Position numbers and translations under genes: made by a program. Under the pieces are notes generated by a model, which ran no database searches, had not been told where the DNA came from, and saw only the letters and a program-made list of their open reading frames with translations. Of a stretch of DNA of 64,000 bases, positions 7,407 through 16,489 are shown one piece after another. How positions within the stretch are numbered: position 1 is the first letter of the stretch; every line of letters starts with the position of its first letter. This stretch comes from Gemmatimonadota bacterium (GTDB taxonomy: Bacteria > Gemmatimonadota > Gemmatimonadetes > Longimicrobiales > Gaopeijiaceae), in NCBI GenBank assembly GCA_015664885.1, contig DQPL01000100.1, positions 1 through 64,000 of the forward strand, in the 5' to 3' direction.

Positions 7407-8441
7407 CTAACCAGGCCAGGTGTCCCCCAAACGATACCCTTCCGGCCACGGGTCATCCGGATCTAGCGTGTGTTGGTGTGTCCCGGTGATCCACGCACGC
7501 CCGGTGATCGACGGAATGATCGCCGGTTTCTCACCGACCGTAGCCTCCGATTCGATCTGGCACTGGAACTCGGAACCGATGATCGAGCGCGCGATGTATC
7601 GGTCGCCGATGCCCATCTCGCCCCGCGCGTGGAGCACGGCCATGCGCGCCGAGCATCCGGTGCCGGTCGGCGAGCGGTCGATCTTGCCCGGCCGAATGGC
7701 GACCGCGTTACGCCCCCGGAGCTCTTCGCCCTCTCTGACCAAAGGCTGCGCGAATTGGCAGAACGAGATGTGGTCCCAATCCGGATTCGCAGGATGGTGG
7801 AACCCGAGTTGCTCGTTCGCCGCAGCCGTGATCCTCACGCCCAGCACCGACAGCTCGCGCGCATTGGCAGGTACGATTTCGAGCCCTGATGCCTCGGCAT
7901 CGACGATCACAAAACTATCGCCTCCGTAGGCGGTATCGACGCTCAGCGTGCCAAGCCCCGCGACCTCGAGCGGCGCAGCGAGTCTGCCTGCAAACGAGGG
8001 CACGTTGGTGATGGTAATGCGCTCGACCCTGCCATCCTTACAAACAGCCCGCACCTCGACGAGCCCGCCGGGCGCCTCGAGCACCAGGCGCGTCTCGGGT
8101 TCTTCCATCGGGATGATGCCGGTCTCGAGCAGCACGTTCGCGACACAAATCGAATTCGATCCCGACATCGGCGGCGTATCGGCCGGCTCCATGATGATGA
8201 AGCCCATCTGTGCGCGCGCATCGATGGGTGGCACGAGCAAGTTCACGTGGCGAAAGACGCCACCGCGCGGCTCGTTGAGGACGAAATTGCGCAGGGTCTC
8301 GTCGGATGCGATCCAGGCGCGCTGTTCCCAGAGCGTCGCCCCCGGAGGAGGCGCAACGCCGTCCACAATGACATCGCCGACCTCGCCCTCGGCGTGGCAA
8401 CTAACAACGTGGATGGTCTTGGAGCTACGCATCTTGGCCAT
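7407..8441 (-). CDS. Proline racemase family enzyme (hydroxyproline epimerase/dehydratase-like)
   Basis: The 345-residue protein has the complete fold of the proline racemase superfamily. It opens with [19 protein letters not shown]. The first active-site loop is [19 protein letters not shown] and the second is [21 protein letters not shown]. The first catalytic position is serine, not the cysteine of true proline racemases, whereas the second keeps cysteine. A Ser/Cys pair occurs in 4-hydroxyproline epimerase or trans-3-hydroxyproline dehydratase members, so hydroxyproline catabolism is likelier than proline racemisation. Which reaction applies is not decided. ATG 8441 or ATG 8432 could start it. 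It lies nine bases downstream of the SDR gene, presumably one operon. Confidence 0.88.
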   Translation of the reverse strand: MAKMRSSKTIHVVSCHAEGEVGDVIVDGVAPPPGATLWEQRAWIASDETLRNFVLNEPRGGVFRHVNLLVPPIDARAQMGFIIMEPADTPPMSGSNSICVANVLLETGIIPMEEPETRLVLEAPGGLVEVRAVCKDGRVERITITNVPSFAGRLAAPLEVAGLGTLSVDTAYGGDSFVIVDAEASGLEIVPANARELSVLGVRITAAANEQLGFHHPANPDWDHISFCQFAQPLVREGEELRGRNAVAIRPGKIDRSPTGTGCSARMAVLHARGEMGIGDRYIARSIIGSEFQCQIESEATVGEKPAIIPSITGRAWITGTHQHTLDPDDPWPEGYRLGDTWPG

Positions 8442-8453
8442 CAACCGTTCCGC

Positions 8454-9053
8454 CTATAGCACCCGATACACCCGACCAGTTTGGGCGCCCTCGACGCTCT
8501 TGGCGAACGCAAGCGCGGCACGAGCGGCAGGCACGGGCTCAAAACCTCGGAAGAACGGCGCGTAGACCTCCATCGCTTCTTCGATAACTCCCGGACTGAC
8601 GACGTTGATGCGTTGCCCCCGCGGCATCTCGATTGCCGCTGCGGCGACAAACGCGTTGATCGCGCCATTCACCATTGAGGCTGATGTGCCCTGACGAATC
8701 GGATCGCTGTCCAGAACGCCGGTAGTGAGCGTGAAGGACCCCCCGTCCGATAGGTAGTCGAGACCGATCAGGACGAGATTGACCTGTCCCATGAGCTTGT
8801 CCTGCAATCCGATCTCGTAGTCTTCTGCTTCCATGTCTTCGAAGGGAGCGAACTTGACCTTCCCGGTAGCGGAGACCAGAGCATCAACCGAGCCGGCCTT
8901 CTCGAACATCGTCCGAATCGCCTCGCGATCGGTGATGTCCGTCTGCAAATCGCCGGACGACCGGCCGGCCGTGACGACCTCATGACGCTGGCCTAGCTCC
9001 GCGACGATTGCGCGCCCGATCGTCCCCGATGCTCCCACAACCAAAACTCTCAT
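8454..9053 (-). CDS. Short-chain dehydrogenase/reductase (SDR)
   Basis: A short 199-residue SDR starts at ATG 9053 behind a strong GGAGGGA ribosome site. The nucleotide-binding motif is VGASGTIGRAIVAELG at residues 5-20. The usual acidic or basic cofactor-selecting stretch TAGRSSGDLQTDITD follows, and then SATGKVKF and NVVSPGVIEEAM. The canonical YxxxK is replaced by a TSASMVNGAINAFVAAAA stretch lacking the tyrosine. This is seen in small atypical SDRs, so activity on a conventional alcohol/ketone substrate is uncertain. It is divergent from the M28 peptidase with about 120 bp of shared upstream sequence. Confidence 0.85.
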   Translation of the reverse strand: MRVLVVGASGTIGRAIVAELGQRHEVVTAGRSSGDLQTDITDREAIRTMFEKAGSVDALVSATGKVKFAPFEDMEAEDYEIGLQDKLMGQVNLVLIGLDYLSDGGSFTLTTGVLDSDPIRQGTSASMVNGAINAFVAAAAIEMPRGQRINVVSPGVIEEAMEVYAPFFRGFEPVPAARAALAFAKSVEGAQTGRVYRVL

Positions 9054-9174
9054 CAGATCCCTCCAATCAATGCGTCCTTGATGCCCTCTCAGGGCAGAGG
9101 CTTGATGTCTCTCCCCGGTGTTGCACTTACCTTGTGAACCCGACCGCAGCAAGACGATCTCACATCGGATCAAG

Positions 9175-10734
9175 ATGAAGAAACAGAACTGGAGCCTAGC
9201 CATTTCGACTGCGCTGCTGCTCGTCCCGCTGGCCGCCGAAGCACAAGAGCCGGTCTACTGGGACGTAGTCGATCGTATCCGGACCGAGGGGTTCGAAAAC
9301 TCTCAGGTCATGGAAAACGCCGGCTACCTGGCCGATGTGATCGGTCCACGGTTCACCGGATCGCCCAACATGCGCGAGGCTCAGGATTGGGCTGTGTCCC
9401 GCATGAACGACTTCGCTTTGTCGCGGATCGAGACGGAGCCGTGGGGCGACCAGACGGTCGGCTGGGAGGTGCAGCGCGTCTCTGTTCACATGACCGCACC
9501 CGACTACCAAATGGTGATCGCCTACCCGCTAGCGCTCACCCCCGCTACTCCGGGCCCGGTCATCGCCAACGCCGTCATCGCCACGATCCAAACCCCGGAC
9601 GACCTGGATCGTTACAGGGGCCTTCTCGATGGCGCGATCGTCTTGGCCACGCCACCCATGCTGACGAGTCCCCGCTTCGTGCAGGATGCTTTCCGGCACG
9701 GAGAGGAGTCGCTGCGTGTCTTCGAGACCGAAGGAAACGACCTCCTCATCGGTCGCTATGCTCGGGGCCAGCCGGAGCAATCGACGTTCCGGCGTCAGGA
9801 AATCTCCGCGGCCGAGGTGGAGGAGTTCTACAAGTCCGAGGGAGTCGCCGTCGTTCTAACGGCCAGCATCGGCAGTGACGGGACCGTCTATGCGACCGGC
9901 CACTCGACGACCAGCAGTGCGAGGACGAGAGAGAGTGTCGAGAATGCGCTTCCCACCCTCGCGGTGGCCAGCGAGCACTACAACCGCATTTATCGGATCC
10001 TCGAGCGAGGCGTCCCGGTGACGATGGACGTCGAAGTGCGCGTCGCGCTGGATGAGTCTGATCAGAGGGGATACAACGTCATAGCAGAGATCCCCGGGAC
10101 CGATCTCGCGGATGAAGTAGTGATGATCGGGGCGCACATGGATTCCTGGCACAGTGGCACCGGGGCAACGGACAACGCGAGTGGTGTCTCGGTCATGCTC
10201 GAGGCGATGCGCATTCTCCAGGCGATCGATGCGAACCCACGGCGCACGATTCGGATCGCACTGTGGAGCCACGAGGAGGGCGGGCTGAGAGGGTCTCGCG
10301 GCTACGTGCGCAACCACTTCGGCAGCGCGCCAGAGGGAACCGCGACCGCGGCCCACGCCGCCTTCTCAGTGTACCTCAACATGGACAACGGAACAGGACA
10401 GTTCCGCGGCGTACATTTGCAGGGCAACCGCCAGGCGTCGCCGATCTTCGAGGCATGGATGAAGCCCTTCGCAGATCTCGGATTGCAGACGCTTTCCCAG
10501 TTCAGCAACCGGGGAACGGACCACCTGTCGTTCAATGAGGCCGGCCTCCCGGGCTTCCAGTTGCTCCAAGACAGGATCGACTATCGAGCGCGCTCGCATC
10601 ACTTCAACATGGATACGTTCGACAGGCTTCTGCCAAGGGACCTGATGATCAACTCTGTGGTGATCGCCAGCTTCGCCTACCACGCGGCGATGAGAGACGG
10701 AACGTTCCCACGGCCACCGGCACCCGAGGGCTAG
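9175..10734 (+). CDS. Secreted M28 family metallopeptidase
   Basis: The 519-residue protein starts with MKKQNWSLAISTALLLVPL and an AEA-Q signal cleavage site. A PA-like insert of about 100-260 residues precedes the M28 catalytic domain. Zinc ligands are visible in GAHMDSWHSGTGATDNASG (near 318-335) and SHEEGGLRGSRGYV (near 366), with further ligands in NMDNGTG and a late HHFNMDT. The layout resembles carboxypeptidase Q/aminopeptidase-type exopeptidases acting on peptides outside the cytoplasm. It ends exactly where the antisense S9 peptidase remnant is cut off. ATG 9175 begins the signal peptide; a longer frame to 9118 is unlikely. Confidence 0.9.
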   Translation: MKKQNWSLAISTALLLVPLAAEAQEPVYWDVVDRIRTEGFENSQVMENAGYLADVIGPRFTGSPNMREAQDWAVSRMNDFALSRIETEPWGDQTVGWEVQRVSVHMTAPDYQMVIAYPLALTPATPGPVIANAVIATIQTPDDLDRYRGLLDGAIVLATPPMLTSPRFVQDAFRHGEESLRVFETEGNDLLIGRYARGQPEQSTFRRQEISAAEVEEFYKSEGVAVVLTASIGSDGTVYATGHSTTSSARTRESVENALPTLAVASEHYNRIYRILERGVPVTMDVEVRVALDESDQRGYNVIAEIPGTDLADEVVMIGAHMDSWHSGTGATDNASGVSVMLEAMRILQAIDANPRRTIRIALWSHEEGGLRGSRGYVRNHFGSAPEGTATAAHAAFSVYLNMDNGTGQFRGVHLQGNRQASPIFEAWMKPFADLGLQTLSQFSNRGTDHLSFNEAGLPGFQLLQDRIDYRARSHHFNMDTFDRLLPRDLMINSVVIASFAYHAAMRDGTFPRPPAPEG

Positions 10735-10965
10735 TCGGTCGCGCTCCACGTACATGTTCTCCAGGTCCTGGGCCCTCACCATGTAAGCGACCCAGGCCCC
10801 ATCCGGGCTGACGCGTGGACCGCCCACGTTCTTCAGGGCGAAGTAGTCGTCGACCCGCAGTGGACGGAGCGCTGGGGCCTGCTGCGCCGAGACCTGCGTC
10901 CCCGAACCCGCACCGACCAGCAGCAACGCGAACAGAGTGAGCTCGATCCAAGAACATGTTCTCAT
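10735..10965 (-). pseudogene. S9 family peptidase, only the N-terminus remains
   Basis: The first 77 codons encode a signal peptide (LTLFALLLVGAGSGTQVSAQ) followed by LRPLRVDDYFALKNVGGPRV, SPDGAWVAYMV and RAQDLENMYVERD. This is the canonical start of a prolyl-oligopeptidase-type S9 propeller (normally 650-900 residues). Similarity stops at the stop codon of the oppositely oriented M28 gene; beyond it the frame is merely antisense to that gene. The ATG overlaps the stop of the upstream propeller gene (ATGA at 10962-10965), so an intact S9 gene once formed an operon with it. A deletion or rearrangement removed the catalytic part. Confidence 0.8.
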
Positions 10966-13900
10966 GGCGACCTACCTCTCTGGCTAGCCTCTTCGTCGAT
11001 GATCTGGTTCAGGCGGGACCGTTGGACCTCGAAGCGTTGCGAGAGATCCGCGAATACCGCGTACATCGCTTCCGTGGGTCTGGCGTCGGCCGCACCAACA
11101 GCGCCCGAGAGCGTGCTCAGCTTTTCGGTCAAACCCGGGGGACCCCACATCATGGGATGGGCCGGGGACCCCATCTCAATCGCGAGAACGCTCTCGATCT
11201 CCTTCAGCCGCTCCAGGACCCCGTCGGCCTCGGCCCTGGATCCCTCGGGCGACGCGGCGCGACGCTCCTCGAAGCGAGCTCGGACTTCTCTGCTTCTGAT
11301 CAGGGCGTCGGCGACTTCGGAAAAACGATCCCGGAGGTCCACCATGAGCTCGAACTGGGCACGGAGATCGGCGTCGCTGGCTCGTACGCTCGGATCCTTT
11401 CGAATCTCGAAAGGCTGCTCGTAGTCCTGTCCGTCCACGGAGAGTCGGACCAGGTATCGCCCAGGAACCGCTGTCGGTGGTGCGGGCGGTGAGTGGTCGA
11501 CGCTCTGGAAGCCGCCCAGCGCTCCGGCGGGCGGGGGTAACTCGGCACGCGGATAGCGCATGTCCCAAACGAATCGGCTGGCCCCTGCCTCGGCGGCGAG
11601 GCTAAGGCGGCCCTCCAACGCGCTCGAGAACCCCCGGACGACCTCGCCGGCCCCATCCATAATGGTGAGCGTGACATCACCGGCAGCTTCTTCGGCGAGG
11701 TAGTATTCGATCACCACGCCCCTCGGTGGGTTATTCGCAGCATCTCCTGGGCCCGGCTGCGTCCAACCCCTCCCGCCCCGCAGTTGACGGAAGGCGGGGG
11801 CTACCTCGAACAGATGCGCCGGGGCCGCGGCGACTTCGGGAGTGATGTTACGCAGGGACGAGATGTTGTCCATGATCCAGAAGCCCCGCCCATGGGTCGC
11901 GACCACCAAGTCGTCGTCCTTCACGAGCATCTGCATGACCATCACCGGCGGCAAGTTGCGCTGCAGGGGCTGCCAGGAGTCCCCGGCGTCGAAGGAGACA
12001 TAGGCGCCGGTTTCTGTTCCTGCGTAGAGCAGACCCGGCCGCACCGGATCCTCCCGGATGACCCACGAGTAGTCGTTTTCCCGGATCCCCGATGTGATCC
12101 GCTGCCAGGTGCTGCCGTAGTCCGTGGTTTTGTAGAGATGCGGCGTGCGATCGCTCACCCTGTGCCCCTCGCCGGAGATATAGACCGTTCCGCGCCGGTG
12201 CGGAGATACGTCTATGGCCGTAATCGTCGTCCACTCCGGGAGGTCCGGCGGTGAGACGTCCAGCCAACTCCCGCCACCATCTCGCGAGAGTTGCACCGTA
12301 CTGTCGTCGGTGCCAACCCAGAGCTCACCCTCCTCCAGAGGAGACTCGGCGAGGGTTCGGATGAGGCTCGAGTAGAAGAGCGAAGAAGCGTTGGAGCTGA
12401 TGGGCCCTCCAGACAACTCGCCCATCACTTCCCGGCGGTTCCGCGTGAGGTCGGGACTGATCTGGTCCCAGGACCTGCCTTCGTCAGTAGACCTGAAGAC
12501 GTATTGGGCGGCGGTGTAGAGAACGCCAGGATCGTGCGGCGAGAGCAGCACCGGGAAGGAGTAATAGAAGCGGTACTTCACGTCCTCGAGGGCCGTGCCA
12601 AACTCCACCTCGGGCCAAACGCTGACGTGCGAAGCCTGCCCGGTTTCGCGGTCGAACCGGACCGTCCTGGTCCTGTCATTCGCATAGACTACGCTGCCGT
12701 CGGGCTTCACCGCCGTCTGCCCGCCTTCGCCGGCTGGAAGGGGAACGTAGTGCGACCAACCGATCCCTGAATCGAGGGTTCGACTGGGAATCGCGATGTG
12801 ACCGTTGTCGTTCTGAGCGCCGTAGATCCAGTAAGGCTCCTGGTCGTCCACCGCCAGACTGAGGAGGTCCGCAGTCGGTTGGTTATAGAGACTCGACCAG
12901 GACTCACCTCCGTTCAGCGTCACAGCAGCTCCCCCGTCCCCTCCGTTGATCATTCGGCGAGGGTCGTTCGGATCGATCCAAAACGCATGATGGTCCCAGT
13001 TCTCGTTGCGTTGGGATTCGAACGTCCGGCCCCCGTCCGTGGATTGGAAGAGGCCGCTGATGGGCAGGATATAGACGACGTCGGGATCCTGGGGGTGGGC
13101 GGTGATATGATTGTATGAATTCGGGATTTCCATCTTGCCCGGGTCTTGATGCGTCATCTGCCAGGTGGATGCGCCGTCATCGGAAACGTAGATGCCGCCT
13201 TCGCCTGCGTCGGCTTCGATGAACGCGTACACGCGGCTGGAGCGCGCTGGTGAGATGGATATGCCGATCTTTCCGATCAGCCCCCCTGGCATACCCGGGT
13301 TGCGCGTGATGTCCGTCCAGGTGTCCCCACCATCCGTGGTCTTGAAGAGGCCGGACGTGGGGCCGCCGCTCTCCTCGTCCCACGGGTACGTCACGTGGTG
13401 GTTCAGAGCAGCGATGAGCACCCTCGGGTTCGCGGGGTCAATCGTCAAGTCCACGGCGCCTGTGGTCTCGCCCCTATAGAGGATGCGTTGCCAGGTCTCG
13501 CCTCCATCCGTGGTTCGATAGATGCCGCGATCCGGATTGGGGCCGAACATGTCCCCCATCGCCGCTACATAGACGATGTCGGGATTGGTCGGATGAATCA
13601 GAAGTTTGGCGATGTGCCGGGTCTCTCGAAGTCCGACGTTGGTCCACGTCTCTCCAGAGTCCGTGGACTTGTAAACCCCATCTCCGGGCGAAATGAACTG
13701 CCGTTGCAGCGCCTCGCCCGTTCCCGCGAAGACTACATCGGGATCCGATCGGGACACATCGAGGGCACCCACCGCAGGGAATTCGAAGAAGCCGTCCGAC
13801 ACGTTCCGCCAATTCCCCCCGGCGTCGGTGGTCTTCCACACTCCGCCGTGGGCAGCCCCGAAATAGAAGACGAGGGGGTCGTCGGGATGTCCCGCCACCG

Positions 13901-14093
13901 CCACGACACGCCCTCCCCGATACGGCCCCACGAACCGCCACTCGACGGCCGCAAGAAAGCTGGCGTCCACCGTGGGATACGTGGCTGGGGCCATCTCGTT
14001 TGGGCCGCTGCATGCGTACCAGATGAGGAGGGCAACAACCACACTGGACAGCCTGCTCGGGCCGACACGGGTGACGATGCGAATCGCATTCAT
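10962..14093 (-). CDS. Sortilin/VPS10-like BNR-repeat protein, putative lipoprotein
   Basis: This 1043-residue extracytoplasmic beta-propeller is of the type often annotated as glycosyl hydrolase. Asp-box motifs recur along the chain: TTDAGGNW, STDSGETW, TTDGGETW, TTDGGDTW, STDGGRTF, STDEGRSW, TTDYGSTW and SFDAGDSW. A C-terminal part with VVIEYYLAEEAAGDVTLTIM and GASRFVWDMRYP forms a beta-sandwich like that of its relatives. A helical tail (DLRDRFSEVADALIRSREV) follows. The N-terminus is hydrophobic and ends in a lipobox-like IWYAC. ATG 14093 follows GGAG by six bases; in-frame ATGs at 14099 and 14105 are alternatives. No enzymatic function is established for the family. It overlaps the S9 remnant by ATGA and has a paralogue at 60681. 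Confidence 0.88.
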   Translation of the reverse strand: MNAIRIVTRVGPSRLSSVVVALLIWYACSGPNEMAPATYPTVDASFLAAVEWRFVGPYRGGRVVAVAGHPDDPLVFYFGAAHGGVWKTTDAGGNWRNVSDGFFEFPAVGALDVSRSDPDVVFAGTGEALQRQFISPGDGVYKSTDSGETWTNVGLRETRHIAKLLIHPTNPDIVYVAAMGDMFGPNPDRGIYRTTDGGETWQRILYRGETTGAVDLTIDPANPRVLIAALNHHVTYPWDEESGGPTSGLFKTTDGGDTWTDITRNPGMPGGLIGKIGISISPARSSRVYAFIEADAGEGGIYVSDDGASTWQMTHQDPGKMEIPNSYNHITAHPQDPDVVYILPISGLFQSTDGGRTFESQRNENWDHHAFWIDPNDPRRMINGGDGGAAVTLNGGESWSSLYNQPTADLLSLAVDDQEPYWIYGAQNDNGHIAIPSRTLDSGIGWSHYVPLPAGEGGQTAVKPDGSVVYANDRTRTVRFDRETGQASHVSVWPEVEFGTALEDVKYRFYYSFPVLLSPHDPGVLYTAAQYVFRSTDEGRSWDQISPDLTRNRREVMGELSGGPISSNASSLFYSSLIRTLAESPLEEGELWVGTDDSTVQLSRDGGGSWLDVSPPDLPEWTTITAIDVSPHRRGTVYISGEGHRVSDRTPHLYKTTDYGSTWQRITSGIRENDYSWVIREDPVRPGLLYAGTETGAYVSFDAGDSWQPLQRNLPPVMVMQMLVKDDDLVVATHGRGFWIMDNISSLRNITPEVAAAPAHLFEVAPAFRQLRGGRGWTQPGPGDAANNPPRGVVIEYYLAEEAAGDVTLTIMDGAGEVVRGFSSALEGRLSLAAEAGASRFVWDMRYPRAELPPPAGALGGFQSVDHSPPAPPTAVPGRYLVRLSVDGQDYEQPFEIRKDPSVRASDADLRAQFELMVDLRDRFSEVADALIRSREVRARFEERRAASPEGSRAEADGVLERLKEIESVLAIEMGSPAHPMMWGPPGLTEKLSTLSGAVGAADARPTEAMYAVFADLSQRFEVQRSRLNQIIDEEASQRGRSP

Positions 14094-14154
14094 GGCCATC
14101 TCCATGGACAGTGGGCGGAGCCTCGGCTCAGCGTGCCACCTCAGCGCCGCAAAC

Positions 14155-14913
14155 TCAGCGGCCCGCGGTCGAGCCGCCATCAATCGCAAGCGCGGCACCC
14201 GTAACGAAACGTGCCTCGGATGAGGCCAGATAGAGGACCGACTGGCTGCTCTCGGCCGGCATGGCGATGCGCTTCAGCGGCGCATACTCGATCATCCTCT
14301 GCTCTGCGGCAGTGGGGTCGTTACTCTTGTCGATGCTGTCACAGCGGATCATGTCGGTATCCACGTAACCCGGGCACACGCAGTTGACGCGCACGTCCGG
14401 CGCGACCTCCACGGCCATGGCGCGGGTCATGTTCACGACTCCGCCCTTCGAAGCGCAGTACACTGTGAGCCCCGGCACCCCCATCAGGCCCGCATCCGAA
14501 GCGATGGTGACGATATTGCCAGTGGATTTGCGCAGTTCGGATAGCGCCGCGCGGCTGCAGAAGAACGTCCCCTTGAGATTGACGTCGGTGTGGAGGTCCC
14601 ACATCGCCTCGTCGGAGTCTTCGATTCGCCTGCCAGAACCGATGCCGGCGCTGTTCACCAGAATGTCGAGGCCACCAAAGGCGTCGGTGGCGGTCTCTAC
14701 CGCGGACTCGCATCCGGAAACGGTTCCGATATCGCCGGGCGCCGCGACCCGGCAGTCACCCTCGCCGAGGGCGGCGATCGCGGCGGCGACGGAATCGTCC
14801 GTTCTGCCATTGATCGCAACGTGCGCGCCAGCGTCGATGAAGGCGTTTGCAACACTGAAGCCGATTCCCCGACTCCCGCCCGTAACCAGAACTCGCTTGT
14901 CAGTGAAATCCAT
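14155..14913 (-). CDS. SDR family oxidoreductase
   Basis: A classical 252-residue SDR. The cofactor motif is VTGGSRGIGFSVANAF at residues 8-23 and the NSAG motif is LVNSAGIG. The active-site serine lies in NIVTIASDAG, the catalytic YxxxK in YCASKGG, and PG in CVCPGYVDTD; the C-terminal EARFVTGAALAIDGG is also typical. The AINGRT stretch after the second strand suggests NADP(H) use. Start ATG 14913 has AGGA seven bases upstream. It lies 17 bases after the aminotransferase gene and both are probably co-transcribed, which suggests an amino-acid or keto-acid catabolic pair. Confidence 0.9.
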   Translation of the reverse strand: MDFTDKRVLVTGGSRGIGFSVANAFIDAGAHVAINGRTDDSVAAAIAALGEGDCRVAAPGDIGTVSGCESAVETATDAFGGLDILVNSAGIGSGRRIEDSDEAMWDLHTDVNLKGTFFCSRAALSELRKSTGNIVTIASDAGLMGVPGLTVYCASKGGVVNMTRAMAVEVAPDVRVNCVCPGYVDTDMIRCDSIDKSNDPTAAEQRMIEYAPLKRIAMPAESSQSVLYLASSEARFVTGAALAIDGGSTAGR

Positions 14914-14930
14914 GTCGTATCCTGTGACGG

Positions 14931-16064
14931 TCAATCGAAGAGCGGTCGCATTCGTGCGACACCCTCACGGATGTCGTCTTCGCCGTAGTGGGCAAAGGAC
15001 AGGCGCAGGAAGTTGCTGAGCCCTCCGTCGCTGGAAAACTTGGATCCGGGCTGAAATCCCGTTTGCAGCTCCGCTGCCCTCACGCGAAAAGACCCGGTAT
15101 CGACGTCGTCACCGAAGCGCAGCCAAAAAAAGTAGCCGCCGTCGGGCCGCTGCCAGGTCGCCAGGTCGCCGAAGTGTGCCTGTAGTGAATCCTGCATCGC
15201 CTCGACACGCTTCCGGTATTCGCGCTTCAGCTGCTCGACATGTGCGTGTTGCAGCCCGAGGTCAATCACGTGCCGGACGATATGCGATGAGTAGTGGTTG
15301 ATGCTGCCACCACTAACGACGAAGCCGTTTTCGATGAGCCGGTCGCGCAACACCGGGCTTGTCTGAATCCAACCGAGACGGAGCCCCGGAGCGAGGATCT
15401 TCGAAAACGAGCCGAGCGATAAAACCGTGTCGCTCTCGATCATCGTGCCCAACGCCGGCGGCGGCCTGTCGTAGTAGTAGAGCAGCTGGTACACCTCGTC
15501 CGCGACGATCAGAAAGCTATGCTGTCGGCTTAGCTCTATCAGCCGCCCGCGACGCTCCGTTTTCATGCAGCATCCGGCCGGATTGTGGTAACCGGGGATC
15601 GTGTAGACGAAAGCCGGGCTGTGTTCGTCCAGCAGAGCCTCGAGCGCATCGATTCGCATGCCGTCGCCATCGATCGGTACGCCGACCACTTTCAATCCGT
15701 GATCGCGAAATATCTGAAAGGCCAGATAGTAGCTCGGCTCTTCGACGAACACGGTATCGCCCGCTTTGCTGAAGACCGTCGATATCAAGTCCAAAGCTTG
15801 CGAGTTACCTCCGGTAACGAACAGCGACTCGGGCCTGACCACAGCGTCGTATCCTTCGGCTAGATATCCCGCCAGCGATTCCAGAAATCGCTCGTCGCCC
15901 TCAAGAACGCCGTAGTTCAGCTCGAACGGGTGGGCCTCGTCGAGGAACGACTCGCTGGCTTGGCGAACCAGGTCTACGCTCAACAGGTCGGCTGAAGGCT
16001 GGCCTACGCCCATGTCGATCGTACCCGGTGGTGGCGCGCCGTCATAGGTCACGCTGCCGCTCAT
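14931..16064 (-). CDS. PLP-dependent aminotransferase, 2-aminoadipate/MocR type
   Basis: Fold-type I aminotransferase of 377 residues. Visible landmarks are DMGVGQPSADLL near the N-terminus, LFVTGGNSQALDLI, YTIPGYHNPAGCCM, IVADEVYQLLYY, and the PLP lysine in LSLGSFSKILAPGLRLGW (near residue 222). The C-terminal arginine for the substrate carboxylate is in LSNFLRLSF. Such proteins transaminate aromatic or 2-aminoadipate-type amino acids. There is no N-terminal GntR domain, so it is an enzyme and not a MocR regulator. Start ATG 16064; the following SDR may process the keto product. Confidence 0.9.
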   Translation of the reverse strand: MSGSVTYDGAPPPGTIDMGVGQPSADLLSVDLVRQASESFLDEAHPFELNYGVLEGDERFLESLAGYLAEGYDAVVRPESLFVTGGNSQALDLISTVFSKAGDTVFVEEPSYYLAFQIFRDHGLKVVGVPIDGDGMRIDALEALLDEHSPAFVYTIPGYHNPAGCCMKTERRGRLIELSRQHSFLIVADEVYQLLYYYDRPPPALGTMIESDTVLSLGSFSKILAPGLRLGWIQTSPVLRDRLIENGFVVSGGSINHYSSHIVRHVIDLGLQHAHVEQLKREYRKRVEAMQDSLQAHFGDLATWQRPDGGYFFWLRFGDDVDTGSFRVRAAELQTGFQPGSKFSSDGGLSNFLRLSFAHYGEDDIREGVARMRPLFD

Positions 16065-16122
16065 GGTGATGTCGCTGTCGTTTTCACTGGGTTACCTGGA
16101 GGTCTCTGATCGGGGAATCAAT

Positions 16123-16287
16123 ACCGGTATCAACCGCGAAGGATACGACTGCGGCACGGTCCCCTCGAACCCTGTGAACCTCTTCGACGCAATGGTGGCC
16201 CTGCGCGTCGGCATGGCCGACGCTGCAAGTATCATCTTCCTCGTATTTCTCATCGGCGGCGCCTTCACCGTCGTGGACGAGTCCAGA
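16123..16287 (+). pseudogene. Fragment of a YfcC-family transporter
   Basis: About 55 codons read REGYDCGTVPSNPVNLFDAM and then ADAASIIFLVFLIGGAFTVV, which matches the region before and into the third transmembrane segment of YfcC/arginine-ornithine antiporter-like carriers (pattern GTF..V.SNPQGL.D...AP..GM.DAADII.F.L.IGGAF). The frame then runs into unrelated sequence. Neither the N-terminus nor the remaining helices can be found nearby, so this is debris in the 425-bp gap between the divergent aminotransferase and the cytochrome gene. Confidence 0.6.
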
Positions 16288-16489
16288 ACTCCCTTGCCCC
16301 GAGATCACCATGTGTCGACTCGCTTGGTTTCCGTGCAGGGGAGTCTGGCCCCTCCCCGACATCGCCGTGCTGCGACGCGTAAGAATGCCGTAGTCAAATG
16401 CCGCGCGCGACCCTGAACGCAACACGATTGACGCAACTGGTAGAGTCTAGGTATTCTCGAAGAGGCTCGTCCCCAAGGAGTATTGCACG

